From: Lachnospiraceae bacterium
GTDB lineage: Bacteria > Bacillota > Clostridia > Lachnospirales > Lachnospiraceae
Length of the DNA: 64,000 nucleotides
NCBI GenBank assembly: GCA_016291655.1
Contig: JAEEYF010000021.1
Coordinates: 31,383 to 95,382 of the forward strand
Reading direction: 5' to 3'
Numbering within the stretch: the first letter of the stretch is position 1; each line of letters starts with the position of its first letter. The position numbers and the translations under genes are program-made. This document shows positions 35,850 to 45,119 of the stretch, in pieces. The notes below the pieces were generated by a model. That model saw only the letters and a list, made by a program, of their open reading frames with translations. It searched no databases and was not told the origin of the DNA.

Positions 35850-36803
35850 ATGAAACTTGTATTTATGGGTACACCTGAGATCGCGGCAAGTGTATTGGAA
35901 AGCATAATTGAATCCGGTAAGCATGAGGTACTTGCTGTTGTCACAAGGACCGACAAACCCAAGGGACGCGGCCATGAGATGGATGCACCGCCCGTTAAAA
36001 AGCTTGCGCTTGAACACGGTATTACGGTTTTACAGCCTGAAAAAGCCGGTGCGCCCGAATTTATCGACTCTGTCAGGGCAATGGCACCTGAAGTGATCGT
36101 GGTTGCGGCTTACGGTAAGATATTAAAGCCTGCGCTGCTTGAAATCCCCAAATATGGCTGTATCAACGTTCATGCTTCGCTGCTCCCCAAGTACAGAGGA
36201 GCCGCACCCATACAATGGGCTGTGATCAACGGAGAAGAAAAGAGCGGCGTGACTATCATGCATATGGCTGAGGGACTGGATACCGGAGATATGATAATAT
36301 CCGAGGAGATCCCTCTTGAGCCCAAGGAGACAGCAGGCTCGCTTCATGATAAGATGGCGGCTGCGGGAGGACCTTTGCTCCTTAAGGCTCTTGAAATGCT
36401 TGAGGCCGGAAATGCACCGAGGACACCTCAAAAAGAGGAAGAAGCCACTTATGTTTCCACAATAGACAAGTCTCTCGGGAAAATGGATTTCAATAAGACC
36501 GCGACGGAACTGGAAAGGCTTGTGAGAGGCCTCGATCCTTGGCCGACGGCTTTTACCTCGATCAACGGAAAGCTTCTTAAGATACGTGAGGCGGATGTAT
36601 TACCCGTAAACGTTGTCGGAAAAGAATTTCATAAAGCGGAAAAGGGTACCGTGGTTGGAGTGACCGACGATGCGATACTTGTTTTATGCAAAGATTCCGT
36701 TTTGAAGATCAACAGTTTGCAGATGGAAGGGAAGAAGCGGATGAATACCGCGGATTTCCTCAGAGGATATAAGGTGGAAACGGGAACTGTTCTCGGCAGA
36801 TGA
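35850..36803 (+). CDS. fmt: Methionyl-tRNA formyltransferase
   Basis: Formylates initiator Met-tRNA using 10-formyltetrahydrofolate; FolD, which makes that cofactor, is encoded later in this window. The 317-residue protein starts MKLVFMGTPEIAASVL and carries the catalytic HASLLPKYRGAAPIQWAVING and the DTGDMI segment, with a C-terminal OB-like domain. The frame stays open upstream into def, but the chosen ATG has AAAGGGG at the right distance and matches the family start exactly. Confidence 0.95.
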   Translation: MKLVFMGTPEIAASVLESIIESGKHEVLAVVTRTDKPKGRGHEMDAPPVKKLALEHGITVLQPEKAGAPEFIDSVRAMAPEVIVVAAYGKILKPALLEIPKYGCINVHASLLPKYRGAAPIQWAVINGEEKSGVTIMHMAEGLDTGDMIISEEIPLEPKETAGSLHDKMAAAGGPLLLKALEMLEAGNAPRTPQKEEEATYVSTIDKSLGKMDFNKTATELERLVRGLDPWPTAFTSINGKLLKIREADVLPVNVVGKEFHKAEKGTVVGVTDDAILVLCKDSVLKINSLQMEGKKRMNTADFLRGYKVETGTVLGR

Positions 36804-36819
36804 CAGCCCCGGTGAGAAT

Positions 36820-37851
36820 ATGAAAGACATAAAATCGTTTAATATCGAAGAACTAAAGACAGAAATGAAGGAGATCGGAGAACCCTCATTCAGGGCGGAA
36901 CAGATCTTTTCCTGGCTTCATGAGAAGAAAGTGAATTCCTTCGAGGACATGTCGAATCTGTCCAAGGATCTGCGGACAAAGCTTTCGAAAAACTATGAGA
37001 TCACGGCTCTTTCCGAGGTGAGAAGTCTAAAGTCGGAGGACGGAACGGTTAAGTTCCTTTACAAGCTGAAGGACGGCCAGGTCATAGAATCGGTGCTCAT
37101 GAGCTACAAGCACGGTCATTCCATCTGCGTTTCTTCTCAGGTGGGATGCAGGATGGGCTGCGTTTTTTGTGCCTCCACCATTGACGGCCTTGTCAGAAAT
37201 CTTACGCCTTCGGAACTTCTTGAACAGGTATACGAAGCGGAGCGCAGCTGTAACGTAAACATTTCGAATATCGTGATCATGGGTAGCGGAGAGCCTATGG
37301 ATAATTATGACAATGTCATAAAGTTCATTCGACTGATATCCGATGAACACGGCAAGAACATCAGTGTCAGAAACATTACGCTTTCTACCTGCGGTCTTGT
37401 TCCGGGCATACAAAGGCTGGCGGATGAGGGCCTGCCCGTAACGCTTGCGCTTTCTTTACACGCTCCAAACGATGAACTCAGGAAAACCATTATGCCTGTG
37501 GCAAAGGCTTTTTCTGTGGCTGAGATAATGAAAGCCTGCGATGACTATTTTAAAAAGACCTCGAGAAGAGTAACTTTTGAATACAGCATGATAGACGGGG
37601 TAAACGACACGACTGCCTGTGCGGAGGAGCTTGCGCGTCTCATCAAAGGCAAAAACTGTCACGTGAATCTGATCCCGGTCAATAAGATCAAAGAAAGAAG
37701 TTTTTCAAGATCAAAGGATGACAACATATCTAAATTCAAAAATACTCTTGAAAAAAACCGAATAAATGTTACTATTAGAAGAAGTATGGGCACAGACATA
37801 GATGCTGCATGCGGACAGCTGAGAAGAAGTTTCATGGAGGAAGGCAATTGA
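36820..37851 (+). CDS. rlmN: Dual-specificity 23S rRNA/tRNA C2-adenine methyltransferase RlmN
   Basis: Radical SAM enzyme that methylates C2 of A2503 in 23S rRNA and of A37 in some tRNAs. The 343-residue protein has the [4Fe-4S] motif CRMGCVFC (about residues 111-118), GSGEPMDNYDNV, VRNITLSTCGLVPGI and SLHAPND, and a C-terminal MGTDIDAACGQLR that contains the methyl-carrying cysteine. In many Firmicutes rsmB stands between fmt and rlmN; it is absent here. The stop overlaps the TTG start of the phosphatase gene. Confidence 0.95.
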   Translation: MKDIKSFNIEELKTEMKEIGEPSFRAEQIFSWLHEKKVNSFEDMSNLSKDLRTKLSKNYEITALSEVRSLKSEDGTVKFLYKLKDGQVIESVLMSYKHGHSICVSSQVGCRMGCVFCASTIDGLVRNLTPSELLEQVYEAERSCNVNISNIVIMGSGEPMDNYDNVIKFIRLISDEHGKNISVRNITLSTCGLVPGIQRLADEGLPVTLALSLHAPNDELRKTIMPVAKAFSVAEIMKACDDYFKKTSRRVTFEYSMIDGVNDTTACAEELARLIKGKNCHVNLIPVNKIKERSFSRSKDDNISKFKNTLEKNRINVTIRRSMGTDIDAACGQLRRSFMEEGN

Positions 37852-38576
37852 AATCCGCGGCATTAACTGATATTGGGAAACAACGCTCTATAAATCAGGA
37901 TTTTATCTTTAACAGCGATGAGGCCATCGGCGGACTCCCGAGTCTGTATATCGTTGCAGACGGAATGGGAGGTCATAAGGCTGGTGACTATGCATCGCGA
38001 TTTTGCGTAGAAGATTTTATCAATGAAGCCGAGAAATGGAAATATAAAACTCTGCTGGGCGGGCTTGAATGCATTATCGGAAATGTAAACGAACATGTGT
38101 ACGACAAAGCCCTGAGCAAACCCGAATATAACGGAATGGGGACCACACTGGTCACAGCTGTTGTAAACGGGAATACAGTCACTGTCTCAAACGTGGGAGA
38201 CAGCAGGCTTTACCTTTTCAGCCCGGAGAACGGTTTAAAACAGATCACTGTGGATCATTCTCTGGTTGAAACCATGGTACAAAGCGGAGAACTGGACAGA
38301 AAGGATGCTGTTCACCATCCGAAAAAGAATATAATCACAAGAGCTATCGGAGTGGAATCGGTGGTTGAGCCGGATTTCTTTGAAATAGATGTCGAAGAGG
38401 GGGACATTTTGCTAATGTGCTCCGACGGCTTGTCCAATATGGTGGACGACGACAAGATCGGTTATTTTCTCGGGAAAAAAGAATTGAGCCTTGATGAAAA
38501 AGCCGAAGAGCTTGTGGAATTGGCAAATGAGAGAGGCGGAAAAGACAACATATCGGTTGTCTTGGTTGAGATTTAA
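37848..38576 (+). CDS. stp: PP2C-type Ser/Thr phosphatase, partner of PrkC
   Basis: Manganese-dependent phosphatase that reverses phosphorylation by the neighbouring kinase. The 242-residue protein has the PP2C metal-binding motifs ALTDIGKQRSINQDF, VADGMGGHKAGDYAS, MCSDGLSNMV and GGKDNISVVLV. The start is a TTG overlapping the rlmN stop: GGAGG lies seven bases before it, and starting there gives the family-typical N-terminus. An ATG 13 codons earlier would add an unusual basic leader. Usually called stp or prpC. Confidence 0.93.
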   Translation: MKSAALTDIGKQRSINQDFIFNSDEAIGGLPSLYIVADGMGGHKAGDYASRFCVEDFINEAEKWKYKTLLGGLECIIGNVNEHVYDKALSKPEYNGMGTTLVTAVVNGNTVTVSNVGDSRLYLFSPENGLKQITVDHSLVETMVQSGELDRKDAVHHPKKNIITRAIGVESVVEPDFFEIDVEEGDILLMCSDGLSNMVDDDKIGYFLGKKELSLDEKAEELVELANERGGKDNISVVLVEI

Positions 38577-38605
38577 TGAGCATAACCTTTATACCGGAGG
38601 GCAAC

Positions 38606-40825
38606 ATGACAGAAACAGGCGTAATACTCAGCGAAAGATATGAGCTTAAAGAGAAGATTGGGGCAGGCGGAATGGCCGATGTATACAAGGCTGTGGACAT
38701 GCGACTCAATCGTCCGGTGGCAATCAAGATCCTTAAATCGGAGTATTCCGATGACAAGAATTTTATTACTCGTTTTAAGAATGAGGCGAAGTCTGCTGCG
38801 GGACTTTCTCATCCCAACATAGTAAGCGTATACGATGTCGGCGACAACAACGGCTTGCATTATATAGTAATGGAGTTGGTCGAAGGGATCACTCTGAAGA
38901 AATTTATCGAGAAAAAGGGCAGACTCGAAGTGCGCGAAGCGGTAGGTATCAGCATACAGATCGCACAGGGCATGGAGGCTGCGCATGAGCATGGCATCAT
39001 TCACCGTGATATTAAGCCTCAAAACATCATGATCTCACGTGACGGCAAGGTCAAGGTAGCCGATTTCGGTATTGCCAAGGCTGTTTCATCGGAAACCTAT
39101 ACTCAGAATGCTGCAGGTTCTGTTCATTATCTTTCGCCCGAACAGGCCAGAGGCGGCTATTACGATGAAAGAAGCGATATCTATTCTCTTGGTGTCACCT
39201 TATATGAAATGTTGACGGGAGAACTGCCTTTCGGCGGTGATTCCGATGTTTCCGTTGCCTTAAAGCACATCCGTACCGAAGCTAAGCCTGCCAAGGAGCT
39301 TGTTCCTTCGGTTCCGTTCTCGCTGGACAAGGTGGTTCAGAAGTGTATGCAGAAGCATCCTGAGAACAGATACAGTTCCGCATCGGAACTTATCACGGAC
39401 CTTAAGCGCTCCATCACCAATCCGGACGGGGATTTTGTCAGGATCAACAGCCTTTCGGAAGGCAGGACAAGAACCTTTACAAGTGCCGAACAGGATGAGA
39501 TCAACAGCAGGGCTGCGGAGATACCTTACCGGCCCCAGCCTCACAATGAGCCTCGTCATGAGCAGCGCAATCAGAGCAACAGCAGAAAGATCGTACATGA
39601 GGATTACGAGGAACTCGACACCATAGATTCGAAATTTGAAAAAGTCATCATTATCATTACGATATTTGTGGCACTACTTCTTGTTGCGGGAGCGGTACTC
39701 ATTTTCTTCAAGCTTTTCGATCCGCTGGGGATGAAAAATAAGAATCTGACTCCCACACCCACACCCGGAGTTGTTTCGGAGGTTACCCTTACTCCCACAC
39801 CTGCTGTCGTCAATGTTAAGATGCCCAATATTATGGAAAGGACCAAGGAGGATGCGGAGAATTTCCTTAAGACCAAGTATCCGGGGTTTGTTATCCGTTT
39901 TGAAGAGGATTACAGCACAGACGTGAAGGAAGGCTGTGTTATGGAACAGTATCCTTTGCCCGATGGTGATGTGCTTGAAAATCAGGTCGTTACCATTACG
40001 ATCTCTTTGGGTGGTCAGCCCAGACAGATACCCAACACCATCATCGGTATACCGTGGGCTCAGGCTCAGGTCATTTTGGAAGCCAACAAGTTTAAAGTCA
40101 TTCCTTATCCCGAGAAGAGCGATTCCGTTCAGATCGGTCAGGTCACCAGAACAATGCCTCAGGTTGGACAGACCGTTCCCGAGGGCTATGAGATCATCCT
40201 CTATTATTGTGAAGGCTCAACCGGCGGAAAGACAACCGTTCCCGATGTAAGACTCAAATCACTTGCGGTTGCCACCGAGAGACTTAATGAAATGAATCTT
40301 CATGTAAGCGCGGATGTCACTTACGAGTACAGTTCAAACATCCCCTATGGTTTTGTGATCTCTCAGTCGGTAAATCCCAACGAAGTGGTGGATGAGAACA
40401 CCTTTGTGGACCTTATCGTAAGCATGGGACCTGCTCCCGAACAGCAGACTCACAAGCAGGAAACCTCCAGAAGCTATTACAGGACGCTTTTGGATACGAG
40501 AGACATTCCGAACAGATGCACACCCGGACAGATCTCCGTTCTGAATTTCGAAATAGAACAGGAAGGTCTGGAGCATCCTTATGTTGTTTATATGACTTAT
40601 ACCGATACTGCTCTGGAATCTCAGCAGATCATGGTTGACTTTGACACCTTCCCGGCTATCTACGAGTTCAAGTTCTATATTGATTTTGCGAATGAATTCG
40701 TCGATTACGGAAAACTGAGTGCAGGTCCTGCAACCATCAATATATCCATATGCGATCCTCAGACCCTGGAAGCATTTGATATGTTTGAAAAAGATGTTGT
40801 ACTGGAATTAGTGGAAGAAGAATGA
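38606..40825 (+). CDS. prkC: PASTA-domain Ser/Thr kinase PrkC/StkP type
   Basis: Membrane kinase that senses muropeptides or lipid II and controls cell-wall and growth processes. The 739 residues contain the Hanks kinase domain (~8-270; GAGGMADVYKA, VAIKILK, HRDIKPQN near 132, DFGIAKA, SPEQARGG), a ~75-residue Gln/Asn/His-rich juxtamembrane linker, one membrane helix (~347-369), a TPTPTPG spacer, three PASTA repeats (~401-608) and a further 130-residue C-terminal region. That last part is not PASTA-like; it reads as a beta-rich domain I cannot name. The start chosen has GGAGGG upstream; an in-frame ATG ten codons earlier overlaps the phosphatase stop but lacks a ribosome site. Confidence 0.94.
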   Translation: MTETGVILSERYELKEKIGAGGMADVYKAVDMRLNRPVAIKILKSEYSDDKNFITRFKNEAKSAAGLSHPNIVSVYDVGDNNGLHYIVMELVEGITLKKFIEKKGRLEVREAVGISIQIAQGMEAAHEHGIIHRDIKPQNIMISRDGKVKVADFGIAKAVSSETYTQNAAGSVHYLSPEQARGGYYDERSDIYSLGVTLYEMLTGELPFGGDSDVSVALKHIRTEAKPAKELVPSVPFSLDKVVQKCMQKHPENRYSSASELITDLKRSITNPDGDFVRINSLSEGRTRTFTSAEQDEINSRAAEIPYRPQPHNEPRHEQRNQSNSRKIVHEDYEELDTIDSKFEKVIIIITIFVALLLVAGAVLIFFKLFDPLGMKNKNLTPTPTPGVVSEVTLTPTPAVVNVKMPNIMERTKEDAENFLKTKYPGFVIRFEEDYSTDVKEGCVMEQYPLPDGDVLENQVVTITISLGGQPRQIPNTIIGIPWAQAQVILEANKFKVIPYPEKSDSVQIGQVTRTMPQVGQTVPEGYEIILYYCEGSTGGKTTVPDVRLKSLAVATERLNEMNLHVSADVTYEYSSNIPYGFVISQSVNPNEVVDENTFVDLIVSMGPAPEQQTHKQETSRSYYRTLLDTRDIPNRCTPGQISVLNFEIEQEGLEHPYVVYMTYTDTALESQQIMVDFDTFPAIYEFKFYIDFANEFVDYGKLSAGPATINISICDPQTLEAFDMFEKDVVLELVEEE

Positions 40826-41691
40826 AAGGAAAGATAGTTAAAGGGATAGGAGGCTTGTATTACGTTGATACCTTAGAAGGCGTTATCGAGTGCAAGCCTA
40901 AAGGCATATTCAGAAAAGACAAGATCAAGCCGCTGGTCGGAGATGAGGTTTCGGTTGAACAGCTCTCCGACGGAACCGGTCTGATCTCCGAGATCCATGA
41001 AAGAAAAAGTGAATTGATAAGGCCGGAGGTGGCCAATGCTACGCTTGCCATGCTTGTGTTTGCCGTTAATACACCAAAGCCCAATCTGAATCTTGCCGAT
41101 CGCTTTCTCGTCAATATGGAGATGGCGGGAGTGCCCACGATCCTGATATTCAATAAAGCAGATATAGCAACCGAAGAAGAAATACAGACTATTAAAAACG
41201 GATTTTTGGGCTCAGGCTATGAAATCCGTTTTATTTCCGCAAAGACGCAGCAGGGAACGGATGAAGTCAGGAAACTCCTTCAGGGAAAGACCACCGTTCT
41301 TGCCGGACCTTCGGGAGTTGGGAAATCCACGCTCGTAAACCAAATGCTGGGCGTGCGGAAGATGGAAACAGGGCAGCTTTCCGAGAAGATAATGCGCGGA
41401 AAGAATACCACACGACATTCCGAACTGATGAAGATAGACGAAGAAAGCTGGATATTCGACACCCCCGGGTTTACATCCTTTGATGTGATGGGAATAGAGG
41501 CGGGGGAACTTGAGATATATTATCCGGAGATCCGTGAAAGCATCGGTGAATGTCGTTTTACAGGATGCTCTCACATCAGCGAGCCGGATTGCAAAGTTAA
41601 GGAAAAACTTAAAGAAGGCCTTATTTCTAAGAACAGATATGACAATTACGTTATGCTTTATAACGAAATAAAAAACAGAAGGAAATATTGA
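40822..41691 (+). CDS. rsgA: Ribosome small-subunit-dependent GTPase RsgA
   Basis: Circularly permuted GTPase that assists late 30S maturation. The 289-residue protein has an N-terminal OB fold (~1-65), G4 FNKAD before G1 GPSGVGKSTLVN (the permuted order), G3 DTPGF, and the C-terminal zinc-binding CRFTGCSHISEPDCKV. ATGA overlap with prkC. In Bacillus and relatives the same kinase-GTPase pair is neighbouring, and RsgA is a known PrkC substrate there. Confidence 0.95.
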   Translation: MKGKIVKGIGGLYYVDTLEGVIECKPKGIFRKDKIKPLVGDEVSVEQLSDGTGLISEIHERKSELIRPEVANATLAMLVFAVNTPKPNLNLADRFLVNMEMAGVPTILIFNKADIATEEEIQTIKNGFLGSGYEIRFISAKTQQGTDEVRKLLQGKTTVLAGPSGVGKSTLVNQMLGVRKMETGQLSEKIMRGKNTTRHSELMKIDEESWIFDTPGFTSFDVMGIEAGELEIYYPEIRESIGECRFTGCSHISEPDCKVKEKLKEGLISKNRYDNYVMLYNEIKNRRKY

Positions 41692-42341
41692 TGAATATAC
41701 TTTCACCCTCAATACTTGCCGCGGACTTCGGTCACCTGGCAAAACAGCTTGAAATTGTAGAGAAGAAGAATACCGGATGGGTACATGTTGATGTGATGGA
41801 CGGTATGTTTGTTCCCAGCATATCCTTCGGAATGCCAGTGATCGCATCCATCAGAAAACAGACCGGGCTTTTCTTCGACACCCACCTGATGGTGATCGAT
41901 CCCGAAAGATACATCGATGACTTCAAAAAAGCCGGAAGTGACCTGCTTACCGTTCACGTAGAGGCATGTAAAGATGTTTCCGCAACTTTGAAGCATATTA
42001 AGGCAAGCGGTATGAAAGCGGGCATATCCTTAAATCCCGAAACCGATACAGAGAAGCTCCTTCCCTTTGTAAAGGATGTCGATCTTGTATTGGTCATGAG
42101 CGTTCATCCCGGCTTCGGTGGTCAGAAATTCATTCCCGAAACCTTGAAAAAGGCCGAAAGGATCAAAAGAGAGATCGAAATGACAAACCCTTCGTGCAGA
42201 CTTGAAATGGACGGAGGCATAAACCTCCAAAACCTTAAAGAAGTGCTTGCGGCAGGTGTTGACACCATTGTTGCGGGTACAGCCGTTTTCGGAGGGGACA
42301 TAGAAAAGAATATAACCGAATTTGAAAAGATAATGTTTTAG
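41691..42341 (+). CDS. rpe: Ribulose-phosphate 3-epimerase
   Basis: Interconverts ribulose 5-phosphate and xylulose 5-phosphate in the pentose phosphate pathway. The 216-residue TIM barrel has SPSILAADFGHL, the metal-binding HVDVMDG and DTHLMV, MSVHPGFGGQKF and the catalytic MDGGINLQN. The ATG overlapping the rsgA stop is used; a TTG one codon earlier is less likely. AGAAGGAA is the ribosome site. Confidence 0.95.
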   Translation: MNILSPSILAADFGHLAKQLEIVEKKNTGWVHVDVMDGMFVPSISFGMPVIASIRKQTGLFFDTHLMVIDPERYIDDFKKAGSDLLTVHVEACKDVSATLKHIKASGMKAGISLNPETDTEKLLPFVKDVDLVLVMSVHPGFGGQKFIPETLKKAERIKREIEMTNPSCRLEMDGGINLQNLKEVLAAGVDTIVAGTAVFGGDIEKNITEFEKIMF

Positions 42342-42357
42342 GAGGCAAAAGATTTAA

Positions 42358-43455
42358 ATGAAATTAGGAATCGTAGGACTTCCCAATGTCGGGAAAAGCA
42401 CATTGTTCAACTCGCTTACAAAGGCGGGAGCGGAAAGCGCCAACTATCCTTTCTGCACCATCGATCCCAATGTGGGTGTGGTTGCGGTACCCGATAAGAG
42501 GCTTGATGAACTTACCAAGCTGTACAACTCGGAGAAAACCACTCCGGCCATTGTGGAGTTCGTTGATATTGCAGGCCTTGTAAAGGGAGCATCAAAGGGC
42601 GAAGGTCTGGGTAACCAGTTCCTTGCCAATATTCGTGAGGTGGATGCCATTGTTCATGTGGTAAGATGCTTCGATGACTCCAATGTTATTCATGTTGAGG
42701 GTTCCGTCGATCCCGGACGTGATATTGAGACCATCAATCTCGAATTGATCTTCTCAGACCTTGAAGTACTTGAAAGAAGATACTCAAAGGTTGCGAGAAT
42801 GGCAAAGATGGACAAAGCCGCAGGCAAGGAAACCGATATGCTCGAGAGACTGAAAAAGCATCTTGAAGCCGGAAACATGGCCAAAACATTTGGGCTTGCC
42901 GATGAAGACGAAGAAGCTTATTTTGCCGAATACAATCTGCTGACCGCTAAGCCGGTCATATATGCCGCGAATGTAAAGGACAGCGATCTCAAGGATGACG
43001 GAGCATCAAATCCTTATGTGGCAAAGGTCAGGGAGATAGCTGCGAAGGAAGGCTCCAAGGTCTTCGTTATCAGCGCTCAGATAGAACAGGAAATGAGTGA
43101 ACTCAGTGATGAGGACAAGGAAATGTTCTTTGAGGATCTGGGCATCAAGGAAAGCGGATTGGACAAGCTTATTGCCGCAAGCTACGATACCCTCGGACTT
43201 ATGAGCTATCTTACCGCGGGTCCCAAGGAAAGCAGAGCATGGACGATCAAAAAAGGTACCAAAGCACCTCAGGCTGCGGGAAAGATACATTCCGATTTTG
43301 AAAGAGGTTTCATCCGCGCAGAGATCGTTTCCTACGATCAGCTGATGGAATGCGGAAGCATGAATGCCGCAAAGGAAAAGGGACTTGTTCGTTCCGAAGG
43401 CAAGGATTATGTTATTCAGGATGGAGATGTGGTTCTTTTCAGGTTCAATGTATAA
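42358..43455 (+). CDS. ychF: Redox-regulated ATPase YchF/OLA1
   Basis: Obg-related P-loop NTPase that hydrolyses ATP and associates with ribosomes. The 365-residue protein has [34 protein letters not shown] (G2/G3 region), a helical coiled-coil insertion (~130-200) and a C-terminal TGS domain (~280-363, [32 protein letters not shown]). In place of the G4 NKxD motif there is YAANVKDSD, the YchF-type change that favours ATP. It closes this operon; two terminators follow. Confidence 0.95.
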   Translation: MKLGIVGLPNVGKSTLFNSLTKAGAESANYPFCTIDPNVGVVAVPDKRLDELTKLYNSEKTTPAIVEFVDIAGLVKGASKGEGLGNQFLANIREVDAIVHVVRCFDDSNVIHVEGSVDPGRDIETINLELIFSDLEVLERRYSKVARMAKMDKAAGKETDMLERLKKHLEAGNMAKTFGLADEDEEAYFAEYNLLTAKPVIYAANVKDSDLKDDGASNPYVAKVREIAAKEGSKVFVISAQIEQEMSELSDEDKEMFFEDLGIKESGLDKLIAASYDTLGLMSYLTAGPKESRAWTIKKGTKAPQAAGKIHSDFERGFIRAEIVSYDQLMECGSMNAAKEKGLVRSEGKDYVIQDGDVVLFRFNV

Positions 43456-43473
43456 TATGATATGATCGATCTT

Positions 43474-43506
43474 TCACACGGTCTTTTTGGATCGTGTGAT
43501 TTTTTT
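43474..43506 (+). terminator. Intrinsic terminator after ychF (first of two)
   Basis: TCACACGGTC (43474-43483) pairs with GATCGTGTGA (43490-43499) through ten base pairs including one G-T wobble, with a six-base loop and seven T residues directly after the stem. Confidence 0.9.
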
Positions 43507-43512
43507 GCTTCG

Positions 43513-43542
43513 ATAACGGGTAAAAATGCCCGTTATTTTTTT
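43513..43542 (+). terminator. Intrinsic terminator after ychF (second of two)
   Basis: ATAACGGG (43513-43520) and CCCGTTAT (43529-43536) form a perfect 8-base stem with an eight-base loop and a seven-T tract. Together with the preceding hairpin it strongly insulates the mraZ promoter. Confidence 0.88.
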
Positions 43543-43616
43543 ATGCTTAAAAATTTCCTCCACCTGTGAAAACTTGTAAAAATCCCATAAATAATGGGGT
43601 TTCGTAAAAAAAACAC

Positions 43617-43645
43617 TTGAAAAAACACTTATTGTGGTGTAAAAT
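43617..43645 (+). promoter_or_regulatory. Promoter of the mraZ/division cluster
   Basis: TTGAAA (43617-43622) and TAAAAT (43640-43645) are 17 bases apart, about 60 bases before mraZ. The -10 box lies inside the repeat array read as the MraZ operator. Confidence 0.8.
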
Positions 43646-43680
43646 GGTGTTAAAGGGTAGTAAAGTGGTGAGAAGTGGAG
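43631..43680 (+). promoter_or_regulatory. MraZ operator: 10-base-phased direct repeats
   Basis: Consecutive ten-base blocks beginning at 43641, 43651, 43661 and 43671 read AAAATGGTGT, TAAAGGGTAG, TAAAGTGGTG and AGAAGTGGAG, with a weaker fifth copy ATTGTGGTGT at 43631. The consensus is roughly TAAAGTGGTG. E. coli MraZ binds TGGG-containing direct repeats with the same ten-base period ahead of its own gene, so autoregulation is expected. The array covers the -10 box and transcription start. Confidence 0.8.
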
Positions 43681-43706
43681 AATTTTGAGAAAGGAGGACA
43701 AAGCCT

Positions 43707-44135
43707 ATGTTTATGGGAGAATACGAACACGGATTGGATGAAAAAGGCAGGATCATTGTTCCGACCAAGTTCCGTGAAGCTTTAGGCGATAAATTTGTCC
43801 TTTCACTCGGAATTGACGGCTGTCTCTTCATTTACCCCACAAAAGACTGGGAACAGTTCGTTGAAAAACTGAAAGCACTTCCCGGTACAAAAGAAGCAAG
43901 ACAGATGCAGCGTTACTTTATGGCAGGTGCGGTTGAATGTGAGAGCGATAAGCAGGGAAGAGTAATGATCCCCGCAAAACTCAGAGAACATGCAGGGATC
44001 ACCAAAGACGTTGTTTCGGTCGGTGTAGTAAACAAGATCGAGATCTGGAGCAAGGAACGTTGGGAGTCCAACAACACCTATGATTCAGTGGATGATATAG
44101 CGGATCACATGTCGGAATTCGGCCTTAGCTTCTAA
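43707..44135 (+). CDS. mraZ: Transcriptional regulator MraZ
   Basis: Regulator of the division and cell-wall gene cluster. The 142-residue protein contains two SpoVT/AbrB-like domains: GEYEHGLDEKGRIIVPTKFREAL (~4-26 onward) and VECESDKQGRVMIPAKLREHAG (~75-96 onward), which assemble into a DNA-binding ring. AAGGAGG lies nine bases before the start. The phased repeats directly upstream are its likely binding site. Confidence 0.95.
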   Translation: MFMGEYEHGLDEKGRIIVPTKFREALGDKFVLSLGIDGCLFIYPTKDWEQFVEKLKALPGTKEARQMQRYFMAGAVECESDKQGRVMIPAKLREHAGITKDVVSVGVVNKIEIWSKERWESNNTYDSVDDIADHMSEFGLSF

Positions 44136-44154
44136 AGCACTAAGGAGTTGAAAA

Positions 44155-45090
44155 ATGGGAGAGTTTAAACATTATTCGGTAATGCTCAAAGAAACCGTTG
44201 AAGGCCTGAACGTCAGAAAAGGCGGTACTTACGTTGACGGAACGCTGGGAGGCGCGGGACACGCTCATGAAGTTTGCAGCCTCCTTAACAACACGGGAAA
44301 CTTCATCGGTATCGATCAGGATTCGGATGCGATCAGAGCGGCGGGAGAAAGACTGAAAGAATTCAAAAACGTAAGGATCGTCAGAGACAATTACGAAAAT
44401 ATGGTTTCCGTTGTCAGAAACGCAGGCTTCGAAAAGGTATCCGGAATACTCCTGGATCTGGGAGTTTCCTCCTATCAGCTTGACACCGCGGAAAGAGGAT
44501 TCAGCTATCATAATGACGCTCCTCTGGACATGAGGATGGATGACAGGTCGGAGAGAACCGCCAAGGACATTGTGAACGGATATTCCGAAAACGAGCTCTT
44601 TCGTATCATCAGAGATTACGGCGAGGATCAATTCGCAAAGAACATAGCAAAACACATTGTAAGAGCAAGACAGGAAAAAGAGATCGAGACCACCTTTGAA
44701 CTGGTGGAATGCATAAAAGCCGCCATTCCCGCAAAGATCAGAATGGCAACCGGCCATCCCGCGAAGAAAACCTTTCAGGCAATAAGGATCGAACTGAACA
44801 GAGAATTGGATGTTTTAAAGAATTCCATAGACGGAATGATCGATCTGCTGGAGCCCGGCGGAAGAATATGCATCATAACCTTCCATTCGCTGGAAGACAG
44901 AATTGTTAAATCAGCATTTAAGAAAAACGAAAACCCCTGTACATGCCCGCCAAACTTCCCGGTCTGCGTGTGCGGAAAGGTAAGCAAAGGCAAAGTGATC
45001 ACGAACAAACCGATCCTTCCCTCCGAAGAGGAACTGGAAGAGAACAGCAGATCAAAAAGTGCCAAGCTGAGAATATTTGAAAGAAGCTGA
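44155..45090 (+). CDS. rsmH: 16S rRNA m4C1402 methyltransferase RsmH
   Basis: SAM-dependent methyltransferase acting on N4 of C1402 in the ribosomal P site. The 311-residue protein has [13 protein letters not shown], the SAM motif [44 protein letters not shown] and [11 protein letters not shown]. Formerly mraW; it occupies its usual place after mraZ. Confidence 0.96.
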   Translation: MGEFKHYSVMLKETVEGLNVRKGGTYVDGTLGGAGHAHEVCSLLNNTGNFIGIDQDSDAIRAAGERLKEFKNVRIVRDNYENMVSVVRNAGFEKVSGILLDLGVSSYQLDTAERGFSYHNDAPLDMRMDDRSERTAKDIVNGYSENELFRIIRDYGEDQFAKNIAKHIVRARQEKEIETTFELVECIKAAIPAKIRMATGHPAKKTFQAIRIELNRELDVLKNSIDGMIDLLEPGGRICIITFHSLEDRIVKSAFKKNENPCTCPPNFPVCVCGKVSKGKVITNKPILPSEEELEENSRSKSAKLRIFERS

Positions 45091-45119
45091 TGAGCTTCGC
45101 CTAAATAAAGGGAGAGATT

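Noticed and set aside
43631..43680. CRISPR-like array
   Set aside because: The ten-base repeats are contiguous without spacers and fit an MraZ operator.
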